A stretch of 64,000 bases of DNA, from the NCBI GenBank assembly GCA_003013855.2, contig PVNU02000868.1, positions 1,364,001 to 1,428,000 on the forward strand, read 5' to 3'. Numbering within the stretch: the first letter of the stretch is position 1; the number at the start of each line of letters is the position of its first letter. The notes under the pieces are model-generated. The model was not told the DNA's origin. It saw nothing but the letters and a program-made list of their open reading frames with translations, and did no database searches. A program made the position numbers and the translations under genes. Source of the stretch: Liriodendron chinense (lineage: Eukaryota; Streptophyta; Magnoliopsida; Magnoliales; Magnoliaceae). Positions 1 through 9,246 of the stretch are shown one piece after another.

Positions 1-184
1 TAGCTGGTTGAACGGAGGACCATACCCCCAAATCCCAAGTCCAAACTCAGCCAAACTCACCCTTGTAAGCCCCATTCCATAGCCCAGTTCAAGCCTGAAC
101 CCAGTCAACCCAGTCCTAAAAATCACCCTGAAAAACTCCCCATAAAAAAGGCCAGTCAAAAAATCTCAAAAAAAGTGAAAATCA

Positions 185-320
185 CTGAGTCAACTCGCTG
201 AGTTAACCCGCTGAGTCAACCCGTCGAGTCAACCCGTCGAGTCAAAACACCGAGTCAACCCGTCGAGTCAAACCACCAAGTCGACCCGCTGAGTCAACTC
301 ACTGAGTCGACCAGCGAGTC
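185..320. repeat. GAGTCA-rich short-period array in LTR U3
   Basis: About ten close copies of a roughly 10-base unit of the form GAGTCAACCCG, with variants (CTGAGTCAAC, TCGAGTCAAA), lie upstream of the LTR TATA-like box. The second LTR copy has the matching array at about 33918-34030. The reverse complement of the core is TGACTC, the core of plant bZIP/GCN4-type sites. Confidence 0.8.
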
Positions 321-795
321 CAACAGCAGCCCTGAGGGAGCGACCGTACTCGCTGGAAACCGAGGAGCGGCCGTACGGGCGGCCCATGGCAGGCCGCCAT
401 GAAAAAATTACGAGAGTGCCCCTCTCTGTTGCTATAAATACCCCCCTCCCCTTCTCATTTCAACAAGCCATTCGAGTCCATTTCAGCCCGAGAGCTCTGA
501 GTCCATCTCTCCACCCTTTAGCCCATTTTTTCACCAAGGAGAGCCCGAGTGAGGAGAGTCTAGCCCTGGTCCAGCCCAGCCTGACCACTGGTCCAAGCCT
601 CTCAAGTCACCCAAGTCTTGATCCAGCCACTCGAAGCCAATCCTTGTGACACTTCCGTCCATCCAGCTACTCTTTTTCCAGCATCATCTCATTTGCATCT
701 AGCATAAGTGCAACATTTACTTTTCTTCCAACCCCCCTGCTTCACTACAAGCACCTTGATTCGTCAAGTACACATGCATATGTCTTTATATTAAG

Positions 796-1040
796 CACCT
801 GTCAGTTCGAGCGTATGCTCTGGGCTTGCCCGTTGTTGGAACCTGCCCATCAGAAACTCTTACTGTTCAGACCTGCATTCACGTACATATCACTATAAAC
901 ACTTTGAATATTCAAGCACACAGCATGCATCATCTCGCATAAAGCACCTGTCAGTTCGAGCGTACGCTCTGGGCTTGCCCGTTGTTGGAACCTGCCCATC
1001 AGAAACTCTTACTGCTCAGACTCGCATTCATGCATCATGT
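796..1040. repeat. 148-bp tandem duplication inside LTR
   Basis: Two near-identical blocks begin CACCTGTCAGTTCGAGCG at 796 and 944. Each runs through GCTCTGGGCTTGCC to AACTCTTACTG. The same duplication occurs in the other LTR copy (units starting near 34500 and 34648), so it predates both insertions. Confidence 0.85.
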
Positions 1041-1490
1041 CATCCATGAGAATATACGAGGATTAAACTAGACTTTCAAGTATTTGATCGATTCTGTGAA
1101 GTAGAGACCGTACTTCCGTACGGGCAGTGTGTGGGGTGCTTAACCTCTTCCCACCCTATAACCGTGATCCCTTACCTTGAATCTCTGGCCACAGATCAAC
1201 AGGAGTCATTTTAGAGGAAAGGATCTTCAGATCCCCTTCTCTAACGTTTCTACGGGGTCTAGCCGACTGTAGATTCGAAGTAACTGGCTAGTGGCGACTC
1301 TGGTCTTATATAAACACATTTAAACACATCCAGCTTAACACGACTACCAAACAAAGCCCTCGAGAACGAGGCAAGCCAGTGGCACAAACGGCGATTTCGC
1401 ACGCATGCACTTCTTCTTCTTCTTCTTCTTCCGAAGGAGAAGGGAGAAGAACGTCGTGTGGGAGCGCGGAAAAATCGGCGAGGGTCCACA

Positions 1491-2825
1491 GTATTATAAC
1501 CTATGTGTGCTAATCTACCATGCCACAATGCTACATATTCAATCATCTACGCAGAAGAGCTACTTTCATTGAAAGAAAACTTTATCATCCTATTACAAGC
1601 ATATCCCTTACCAGCGAAGTTCCCGTTCTTCGACAGAATCAGTTTTCCTTATTCAAATACCACCCATATTCTAGGTTTTTCCAGAAGATCCGCAGAAACT
1701 AAGTTTCGTCTCATGACAGGGACATGCAGTATATTAGTTAGAATCACTTTCTTTCCAGAGGTAAAGATTAGTTCCACGGTTTCTTTGCCTACGACCTTCG
1801 ATCGGACTTCATTACCCATTTGGACCTCTTGACCATCGGTCACGTCCTCATAAGTTTTAAAGGCTAAGCTGTCATAGCTTACATGGACTGTGGCAGCTGT
1901 ATCATACCACCAACCGGGTACTTTGCCTTTGATCATGTTTACCCCAGTGATCATGGCAATTATGTCTTCTTCAATCGCACTTGCCTCATTCTTCGATTTT
2001 TTAAGTCAGCATACTCGAATGTAATACCCGATTTTTCCCCAGACATGGCAAGGGCCTTTGAACTTTTCGTTCTTTTTCTTTGGTTTCTTGAATTTTCCTT
2101 TGTTTGGTTTCAGGGAACCGTTCTTCTCAGGATTCTTGTTTTGGGTACTTTCTACTGCTTGCACCTTGGACGAGGAATTCCCATTTTCATTTTTCTTTTC
2201 ACGGTTTCGGATTCTTCCTCTATTCGGATATGTTTCTGGATTTGTTCCAGTGAATACTCTTCGGTTTTATGTAGTAGTTTCTTCCTGTATTCTGTCCAAC
2301 TCGGGGGCAATTTTACGATAATAGCCCCTACTTAGAAAGATTCAGGGATATTAATTTTTAGGGCACTAATTTTGTTAACAATTAGCTGTAGTTCTTCGAT
2401 TTGGGCTAACAGTGATTTGTTATCTACTATGGTGTAGTCAAAATAGCTAAGCTATGAGATATTTGTTCAGTACCTTCTTCTTCGGCTTTGAATTTGAACT
2501 CGAAAGCAGTCCAAATTTCTTTAGCAGATTCTGTTATGGTGTATTAATCATACAGACGATTAGATAGCGTGTTCAGGATGTGTCATCGACACAACAGATT
2601 ATCTTCTTCTCTTTTGATACGTGCGTTGATCTGCTTAGTTGTGTCTTTATCAGTAGCTAGGGGAAGCGGGTTCAAGTTCGAGTTCAAGACATAAAATATC
2701 TTCAACGCCGTAAGCAGGAACTTTATCTTATCCTGCCATCTGGTGAAATTGGTTCCATCGAACCGGTTCAGACGAATCAAATCCTGGTTTATCAGTTTGA
2801 TTGATGATACCCCTTCGGTTTCCAT
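1491..2825 (-). pseudogene. Copia gag-protease-integrase remnant, minus strand
   Basis: This is a decayed Copia polyprotein read on the minus strand. Gag starts with an ATG at 2825 (METEGVSSIKL, then RLNRFDGTNFTRWQDKI, a typical Copia gag opening). A degenerate zinc knuckle is visible around 2022-2063; it follows the CX2CX4HX4C pattern but some Cys/His positions are lost. A protease region at 1649-1954 has DTAA in place of the usual D(S/T)GA and continues into ILHVPVMRRNLVSA. The GAG-pre-integrase motif (LWHGRLAHI) sits at about 1505-1535 and is cut off by the LTR copy at 1-1490. Stops and frameshifts separate the pieces. The rest of the element lies before the window. Confidence 0.85.
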
Positions 2826-2859
2826 ATTAGAAAGATTACGCTTTAAGATTGTTGTGAAT

Positions 2860-3545
2860 TTCTGATCTCAGAAAATAAATTAATTTGGAAAAAATCGAGA
2901 AATGAGGACAGGCTGAAGCATGTGAAAAACACGCTGTCCTTAAAGCGTAATTCGCCCCTACTCAAATTATTTTGAATTTGCTGATAGGTTGCAGGCGGAT
3001 TGTTTCTAGTATACGACGAGCCTTATGTGGTTCCGCGTTCAACAAGAAACGAAGGAACCACTATGGAACTCAGTAACACTGTCTGGCAGATGAAGAAAAG
3101 AAAGAGAGAGAAGGAATGACGGTCTTCTTCTAGCAGCAGCAGACCACTACACTGGTCTAAGTGGCTTGGTTTGTATCAACCAAACCGAGAGGCTAATAAA
3201 CTCATATGGGTGCTTGGTTCGATATTTGAGGTTGTGATTGCTGTTGTTGTGTTGGAATGAACCAGACATGTCTGGTTTATATAGGCAAGGGTGGCTGGCA
3301 GTTTTGATTCAAAGCCATAATGACACTAGCCGTTTTCTGGCTGTTGTGAGAAAGTAGCCGTTTTTTGCAGTTTCTGACTGTTGTGCATGTGGGAGTTACA
3401 CACCTGCATGCTGGCTGTTTAGACTCAATGGCTAGCCGTTTCTGACTGTTGGGCTAGCCACATGCAGCTGTTACTGCATAGTCTGGACCGTTATTGCATG
3501 AGCAGTTACACAGGTCCTTCTAATTAACCCTGTAGCCCCCACCCA
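2860..3545 (-). repeat. Probable 5' LTR and leader of the Copia remnant
   Basis: This AT-moderate non-coding block lies directly upstream of the gag ATG on the minus strand. The minus strand carries a good TATA box (CTATATAAACC, about 3276-3288) followed by a leader rich in CAACA. The upstream part repeats short phrases such as GGCTGTT and TAGCCGTTTCTGACTG. Exact LTR ends and a primer-binding site were not resolved. Confidence 0.5.
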
Positions 3546-3559
3546 CAGCAGCTCCTCTG

Positions 3560-3885
3560 TTTCGAACCCAACCACTAGTCCGCGAGGTCGCAACTCATCT
3601 GTGACACGTGCGAAGTGCCTAGTGCGCCACTAGCGCCTCTACAGCCACACTGCCTCACATGCCTACGCCCTCGCACCTAGCCCGAGCCCGTGCGCGTGTG
3701 CGGTGTTCTAGTGCGAAGCACTGGAACACGCAAGCCACCATTCTCCCTCTCTTCCACCATAAATAAGTAAGGTGCACAACACCCTACTTATAAAGAGGTA
3801 AAAAATCATTTCTCCCATTCGATATGGGACAAAAAATAAAAAACATTTTTCAAGTTTTAAAATTGTTCTACAACAAACTTTTTCA
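3560..3885 (-). repeat. LTR fragment related to 30130-30478
   Basis: It shares the order of phrases found at 30170-30430: GTGCG-rich text, a run of AACACGCAA, then CCCAT-ATGGGAC followed by AAAA-rich sequence. That order matches Copia LTR sequence around the CTTTAGTCCCA motif seen in the other Copia elements here. It is a fragment without recognisable ends. Confidence 0.4.
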
Positions 3886-3889
3886 ACAT

Positions 3890-4380
3890 TATATAGTGTA
3901 TCCACAACGTCCATCCATTTGGAGAAATCATTTTTGGGCATGGTCCAAGGAATGAAGGAGATCCAAAACTCTAAGTGGACCCCACCACAGAAAACAATGG
4001 AGATTGAATGCCTAACATTAAAAAATTCTACGGGCCACATAAGTCCACATAAGTTTTCGATCAAGCTGATATTTGCTTTTCCCTTCTTTCATCTGTGTGA
4101 ACTTATGAACAGGTTGGATCTCAAATAAACGTTATGGATGACCCTAGGAAGGTTTCAACGGTGGGCGTCACTCTCCTCACTGTTTTCTGTGGTGGGGTCT
4201 ACACAGAATTTTGGATCTGCCTCATTCCTTGTATCATGCCCTAAAATGATTTCTCCATTCATGTGGTGGGGTCTACTCGAATTTTGGATCTGCCTCACTC
4301 CTTGGATCATGCCCTTAAAGTGATTTCTCCGTATGGATGGACGGTGTGGATACACTACATATACCATGATGGGTCCACAA
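3890..4380. mobile_element. Family A fold-back element A1, with internal duplication
   Basis: The left arm (ATCCACAACGTCCATCCATT at 3898) is the inverted partner of the right arm (ATGGATGGACGGTGTGGAT at 4333). The middle carries GTTTCAACGGTGGGC. A block of about 73 bp in the right arm (from GTGGTGGGGTCTAC) is tandemly duplicated at 4189-4262 and 4263-4331. It encodes no protein. Confidence 0.75.
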
Positions 4381-4499
4381 ATTATGGTGACGTCACTTCC
4401 TGGCTACTCAACCTGTCAGTAGCTAACCCGCGTCCCGAAAAAATATGGGAGTTATGATTATGATAATCCAAAACTTAGGGGGGGAAAGGTACTGTGTGG

Positions 4500-4531
4500 T
4501 CGACCTCATGGGAAGCTTCCCATGAGGTCGA
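4500..4531. repeat. 32-bp perfect palindrome
   Basis: TCGACCTCATGGGAAG is followed immediately by its exact reverse complement, with AAGCTT at the centre. It directly precedes the left arm of element B1, so it may be that element's terminal cap. Confidence 0.95.
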
Positions 4532-4975
4532 GCTCTGTGGGACCCACCATTATCCATCTGAGAAATCCACTTATCAATCGGATGAAACCTTCCATGGTGG
4601 GCCACAAGCCTAAGACTCAGACCAATCAATGAATGAAATGGGCCACACCATAGACAACAGTTGAGAGTGGATATCTTCCCATTGAAACTGTCATGATCGT
4701 TTATATGGCCCATTGAAGTGTGGATCAGAAATCCAGTCCATCTATTGTGTGTGTGTCCCACTAAGATAAGGAGTCACATCAAGTTTCAGCCGTATACAAA
4801 ACCCTAACAAGTGCTTTTAGAGGTTTTAGGCATGATTTCAAATAGTTTCAGATGGTGGGGCCCACTTAAGTTCCGGATACGGATTATTTTGGCATATCCC
4901 ATAAATTAGAGGGGCCCCACAAATTTACAGTGTGGATGTCCGATACACATCACGGTGGGGTCCACACAGGTCAAC
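4532..4975. mobile_element. Family B fold-back-like element B1
   Basis: The left end reads CTGTGGGACCCACCATTATCC and the right end CACATCACGGTGGGGTCCAC. The interior carries GGGCCACACCATAG, GTTGAGAGTGGAT and GATTTCAAATAGTTTC. The same interior phrases occur at 14808-15184, and more weakly at 47132-47488 and 55675-56096, defining a second family distinct from family A. Confidence 0.6.
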
Positions 4976-5186
4976 CTAATAGTATCGGTGCTTGCAATAG
5001 TAAAAGAAAAGATGATCCAAGTACAAAACTGCCCCTTGGACGGTGGAAATATCACGTCGTCGTCATTGTCATTATCATCATCGTCATCGTGGGACATGCG
5101 TGATGTACGGTGGTTGAACGTGGGACTAGGATTCGGTAATGTAGCATGCGATTACGCCGGTACAGTTTGCTGTTCGAAAAACTCTA

Positions 5187-5611
5187 TGCCCCCGCCATGA
5201 TGTATGTGTTTTATCCACCTGTCTATCCATTTTTGGCAACTCATTTAAAGCCATGAGTAAAAAAACAAAGAGAGAATACAAATTTAAAGTGAACCACGCC
5301 ACAAGAAACAATGGTGATTGAACACCCACCACTAAAACGTTGGTACCGCCCATTGTACTGTTTATTTGTCATCCAATCTTTTGATTATGTCATATAGACA
5401 TGGATGAAGGGAAAAAACAAATACCAGCTTGTCTCCGAGACTTTATAGCTCCTGAGAATTTTTTAATGGTGAGCATTAAGTCACCAATTTTTCTTATAGT
5501 GTGATCCACCTGAGATTTAGATCTTCCTAATTTTTAGGCTTACTCACTAAAATGAGCTTCCAAAATGGATGGATGGCGTGGATAAAACACATACATCATA
5601 GTGAGGCCCAT
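5187..5611. mobile_element. Family A fold-back element A2
   Basis: The left arm has CCATGATGTATGTGTTTTAT, and the right arm ends GATAAAACACATACATCATA as its inverse. The interior has AAACAATGGTGATTGAACAC and GAGATTTAGATCTTCC. No coding potential. Confidence 0.75.
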
Positions 5612-6127
5612 GGAGCTTTTCCAGCAGCTGCACAATTCGAGTCCGTATGTACGAAGGTCCGTGGCTCATAAATGACTCGAATCGAATCGAACCGTCTTGA
5701 ATAACGTCTGGTCGATGGACAACCGTTCGTCACATTTGGACTACCAACTACTTTTCATGTTAACCGTCTATCACATGTCTGCCAATCTGCTTGATATGAC
5801 ATCGATTCACCGTAACTGTGGGTTTATGATACATTTAAAGTGGGGCCCATGATTTTAACGGCGTAATTTGAGCTAGTGTATGGTCCTAAGTTCGGAGTAT
5901 TGCCAAACCTTTTGTCATGCGCGCATGAGATGCTTTCTCTTTCCTGGGCCACAGATGCAAGTGGATTTAGTTCATGCCACGTGGTCCTGTTTATTTTTTT
6001 ATTTTAAATAAAATGTTAAATTGTCATTTATGTCCAACAACTTTGCACTTTTGGCACTTGGACGGCTTTAGGGATAGGGGGCAGCCTAGGTCATTTTCCA
6101 CTCAGGAAGCCGGATTGCGACGGATAG
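5612..6127. other. No gene seen
   Basis: This is non-coding sequence with scattered short phrases related to the surrounding repeats (GTGGGGCCCATGATTTTAAC near 5840). No open frame, RNA gene or clear element end was found. Confidence 0.5.
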
Positions 6128-6565
6128 TTAGGTGGGTCCCACCGTGATGTTTGTGTAAATCTACCCCGTCCATCCGTTTTTACAGATCATGAAAGGCTAG
6201 GGATCAAAAAATAAGGTAGATTAGGAAAGTCAAGTGGGCCGCACGATTGAAAACAGTTGGTAGAGAAATGCCTACCGTTGAGACCTCCCTGGGGTCCACC
6301 GTGACTTTTATATGTCATCTATACCGTTCATAAACGTCATTCCTACTGCGATGAACTGAAAACACAAAAAGATTAGACTTTATCAAAAACATCTGTGACC
6401 CAACGAGTATTTCAATGGTGGACGTTCAATCTTCACTGTTCCTTGTTGTACGACCCGCTTGAGTTTTGGATCTGCCTCGTTTTTTCAGCCCGTGTCCTAA
6501 CATTATCCGGTGAAACGGATGGTCGGGGTGGATTTCTCACAAACATCACAGTGGGGGCCCGCCTA
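6128..6565. mobile_element. Family A fold-back element A3
   Basis: The left end is TTAGGTGGGTCCCACCGTGA and the right end CATCACAGTGGGGGCCCGCC, an inverted pair. The arms carry CCCCGTCCATCCG and GGATGGTCGGGGTGG. The middle has CACCGTGACTTTTATATGTC and TTTCAATGGTGGACG. Non-coding. Confidence 0.8.
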
Positions 6566-6595
6566 GCTGAAAGTTCGATTTCTTCTTATGAAGAT

Positions 6596-6635
6596 AGGTG
6601 GGCCCACCGTGATGTTTGGGTTAAATCCATAGGTA
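6596..6635. mobile_element. Family A left-end fragment
   Basis: A short isolated left terminus (GGTGGGCCCACCGTGATGTT) loses similarity after AAATCCAT. The interval 6636-6964 has no gene. Confidence 0.5.
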
Positions 6636-6964
6636 TGAACACAGCCTCGTGTCTTTGACTTCCCCACGTCGTCTCACCCCTCTACTGTCTACATTTCCAC
6701 GTAAGACCGAGAAGACATGCCAACCTGGTGGGGCCCATCACCTCACCAAGCAATTTCTCATCATAATATTGCAAACACTGGAGTGTGTGGATGTGAGTGT
6801 TTCTGTGTGTAAAACACAAATGGATCAGTAATCCAGGCCGTTGGTCAATTTTGTCCCATCTGGATATTTTTGCCATTCTACAACGACACCGGGTCTCAAC
6901 AAATCAACGGCCAGGATCCACTGGCAGAAACACATTACGGTTTACCGACACGGATTCCGCATAA

Positions 6965-7353
6965 ACTTCCTGCGACGAGAAGCTAGGTGGGGCCCACCTT
7001 GATGTTTGATAGAAATCAATCTGATCCAAAACACAAGTGGACCGCACCACGGAAAAAGTGGGTAGGAAAATGTCTACCGTTGAAACCTCCTGAGGTCCAC
7101 CGTGATGTTTATATGCGGTCCATACCGTTCATAAGGTCATTCCTCCTGAACAAGTGAAAACACAAAAACATTAGCCTGATTCAAAACTTCTATGGCCCCG
7201 GGAATCTTTCAAACCTCACTGTTTCCGATCGTGCGGCCATTTTAGTTTTGAATCTGCCACATATTTTGGGCCATGTCCAAAGATGATCAGGAAAAACGGA
7301 TGCACGGTGTGGATTTGTCACAAGCATAGTGGTGGGCCCACCTAACTTCCTGT
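6965..7353. mobile_element. Family A fold-back element A4
   Basis: The left end CTTCCTGCGACGAGAAGC, then AGGTGGGGCCCACC, is mirrored on the right by GGTGGGCCCACC and CTTCCTGTAGCACGAAG. Part of the left arm is deleted, because the sequence jumps from GATGTTTGATAGAAATC to GATCCAAAACACAAGTGG. The interior CACCGTGATGTTTATATG and a right arm with GATGCACGGTGTGG are kept. Confidence 0.75.
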
Positions 7354-7632
7354 AGCACGAAGTTCTTGGGAAAGGCAACCCGCGTCCAACGTTTACGGGT
7401 AGAACGGGTTGATACTTCAAAAAGTGGCATGTGCAACTCACATAGGAAGGAAGTGATTTGCAAGATGGAAAAAAGGCAGTTATTTTGTTGGACCACCATT
7501 GGTAGTGGATTGCCTGCCACCCGGAAAGAAGCTGGATCGGGCTCACCATGCATAATGTTTTTGAAAAGGCCCCAGTCCATTCATTTTGGCCGCTAATGCT
7601 AGGTCATGAGCTACTACTATCCAGTGCCATCA

Positions 7633-8159
7633 TGAAGGAATAAGTAATTAGTTTCTCTCTCCCTCTATATCTTCCATTGATATGAGGGTGAATAAATAGA
7701 CACCAAAATTTTAATTTTAATAGTCTAGTACAATGCAATAAAATGGTATAAAAGGAAGGTAAAATGGTGATTTGTAAGTACAATGGTTAACCCATATCCA
7801 TGGTACTATTACACCCCCTCAAGCTTACCGGCTTGGGACAACTGGTGAGTTTTGCAAGTAGAAGGTGGAACCTAGAAGATGCCAGCCCTTTCGTAAACAG
7901 ATCTGCCGGATTGTCAACAGTTGAGATATATCGAACATGTAGGAGACATCGGAAGACCTTTTCTCGAACACGATGATAGTCAACCTCAATATGTTTGGTC
8001 CGGGCGAGAAAGATCGGGTTAGCAATGAGAGATGGTGCACTAAGATTGTCACACCATAACATGGGAACAAGTAATCCGTTTGTAAGTACAATGGTATAAA
8101 AGGAAGGTACAGTGGTGATTTGTAAGGACAATGGTTAACCCGTGTCCATGGTACTATTA
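7633..8159 (-). mobile_element. Deleted Copia remnant with partial LTRs
   Basis: On the minus strand, 7813-8066 encodes the C-terminal end of a Copia RNase H (ARTKHIEVDYHRVREKV, then DNPADLFTKGL). It ends at a polypurine tract (GAGGGGG) followed by an LTR beginning TAATAGTACC or TGTAATAGTACC. The same LTR start is repeated at 8072-8159 on the other side, so most of the element has been deleted. The 5-base repeat CATCA lies immediately outside both ends (7628-7632 and 8160-8164) and fits a target-site duplication. Confidence 0.7.
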
Positions 8160-8164
8160 CATCA

Positions 8165-9246
8165 CTACAGCATTCCCTAGGACTATTGTAAATATCCACA
8201 ACCATTGACGTTATATCTTCGATGAACCCAGTTAAGACTTGGAAGATCATTCATGACACATCGTATTGGTTGCACCCCTCAATTGTTTGTTCATATGGAT
8301 GATCGTAGGTAATTTATATTTTATTTTCTTTGCTATTTCAATTTTCTTTGTTGATTATACTAATCTTATTTTTAAATCAATAAAATCGGCGGTCAACCTT
8401 TATTTTTAATTTTATTCTTCTATTATTATATCACTAAGAAACATGAGAATCGCAATCATTGTTGAAAGAAAAGTTCTTAGCTCAAGGCAAAAAGATCATA
8501 TTGAAAGAATAACCCTTTCCTTCCAAATCGCTTGGTCGCTGCAACATTAATGACTGAACAATCAAATCAACCTCCATAGGTCTGATCCCACGACTGATTT
8601 AGGACCTAGGGTCGCAAGCATTCAATCGAACTTAAGTCAACTACGACTCCGGCACGCCTTGCACTACCCGAATCGCGTATGTTTGACCAAATATGGACCG
8701 TTCATTAGCACATATATGGTCTCATGTCTAATTGAACAACAACAATATGACCTACTTGAGTTTTGGATCTGCCTCAATTTTTTGCTCATGTCTTAAAACA
8801 TCGGTCGGCAAAATGGATTGACATGGTGAATTTCTCACAAACATTACAATAAGCCCCACCAAGCTTCTAACCGTAGGAACGTCATGCGGTTGGGGATCAT
8901 AAGCAATCAACATCCTCACAACAAGGTACAATTGTGATTGACATGCCCCATCATGGTGTTTATATTCCATTCATTCAATGTACATGAAATAATTAGCCAA
9001 AAATCACACCACATGCTAAAATAGGTGGCGTAGCCAACCTATGGTGATGCTTGTACCTACAACGAGAATGTGCAATAATGCAAAGCATTCTCCTTAATGA
9101 TAATATTAAGGGAGGTATTTAAAAATATATATACCAGAAGGGTAAAAGACAAAAACATGTGTTGTTTTTATTAGCCTTTTTAAAGGCAAAACTTTAGTCC
9201 TACATCATATTGAAAAATAGAGTGAAAAGTGTTTATAGGCTATACT
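8165..9246. other. No gene; one family A right-arm fragment
   Basis: Most of this stretch is AT-rich and unrecognised. A right-arm fragment of a family A element lies at about 8750-8868 (GAGTTTTGGATCTGCCTC, then ATTTCTCACAAACATTACAA). No coding region or RNA gene was recognised. Confidence 0.5.

Larger units (their letters stand above)
1..1490 (+). mobile_element. Solo-LTR-like copy 1, truncated by window edge
   Basis: This copy aligns along its whole length with the complete solo LTR at 33698-35180. Compared with that copy, the first 38 bases lie before the window. It ends in AGGGTCCACA and then passes directly into decayed Copia coding sequence. It contains a TATA-like TATAAATA near 436 followed by a C-rich run, a GAGTCA-rich array and an internal 148-bp tandem duplication. 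No coding region is seen. The family looks like a Ty3/gypsy-type LTR, because the phrase GTGGCGACTCTGG near the end recalls Tat-lineage elements, but that assignment is weak. Confidence 0.8.
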
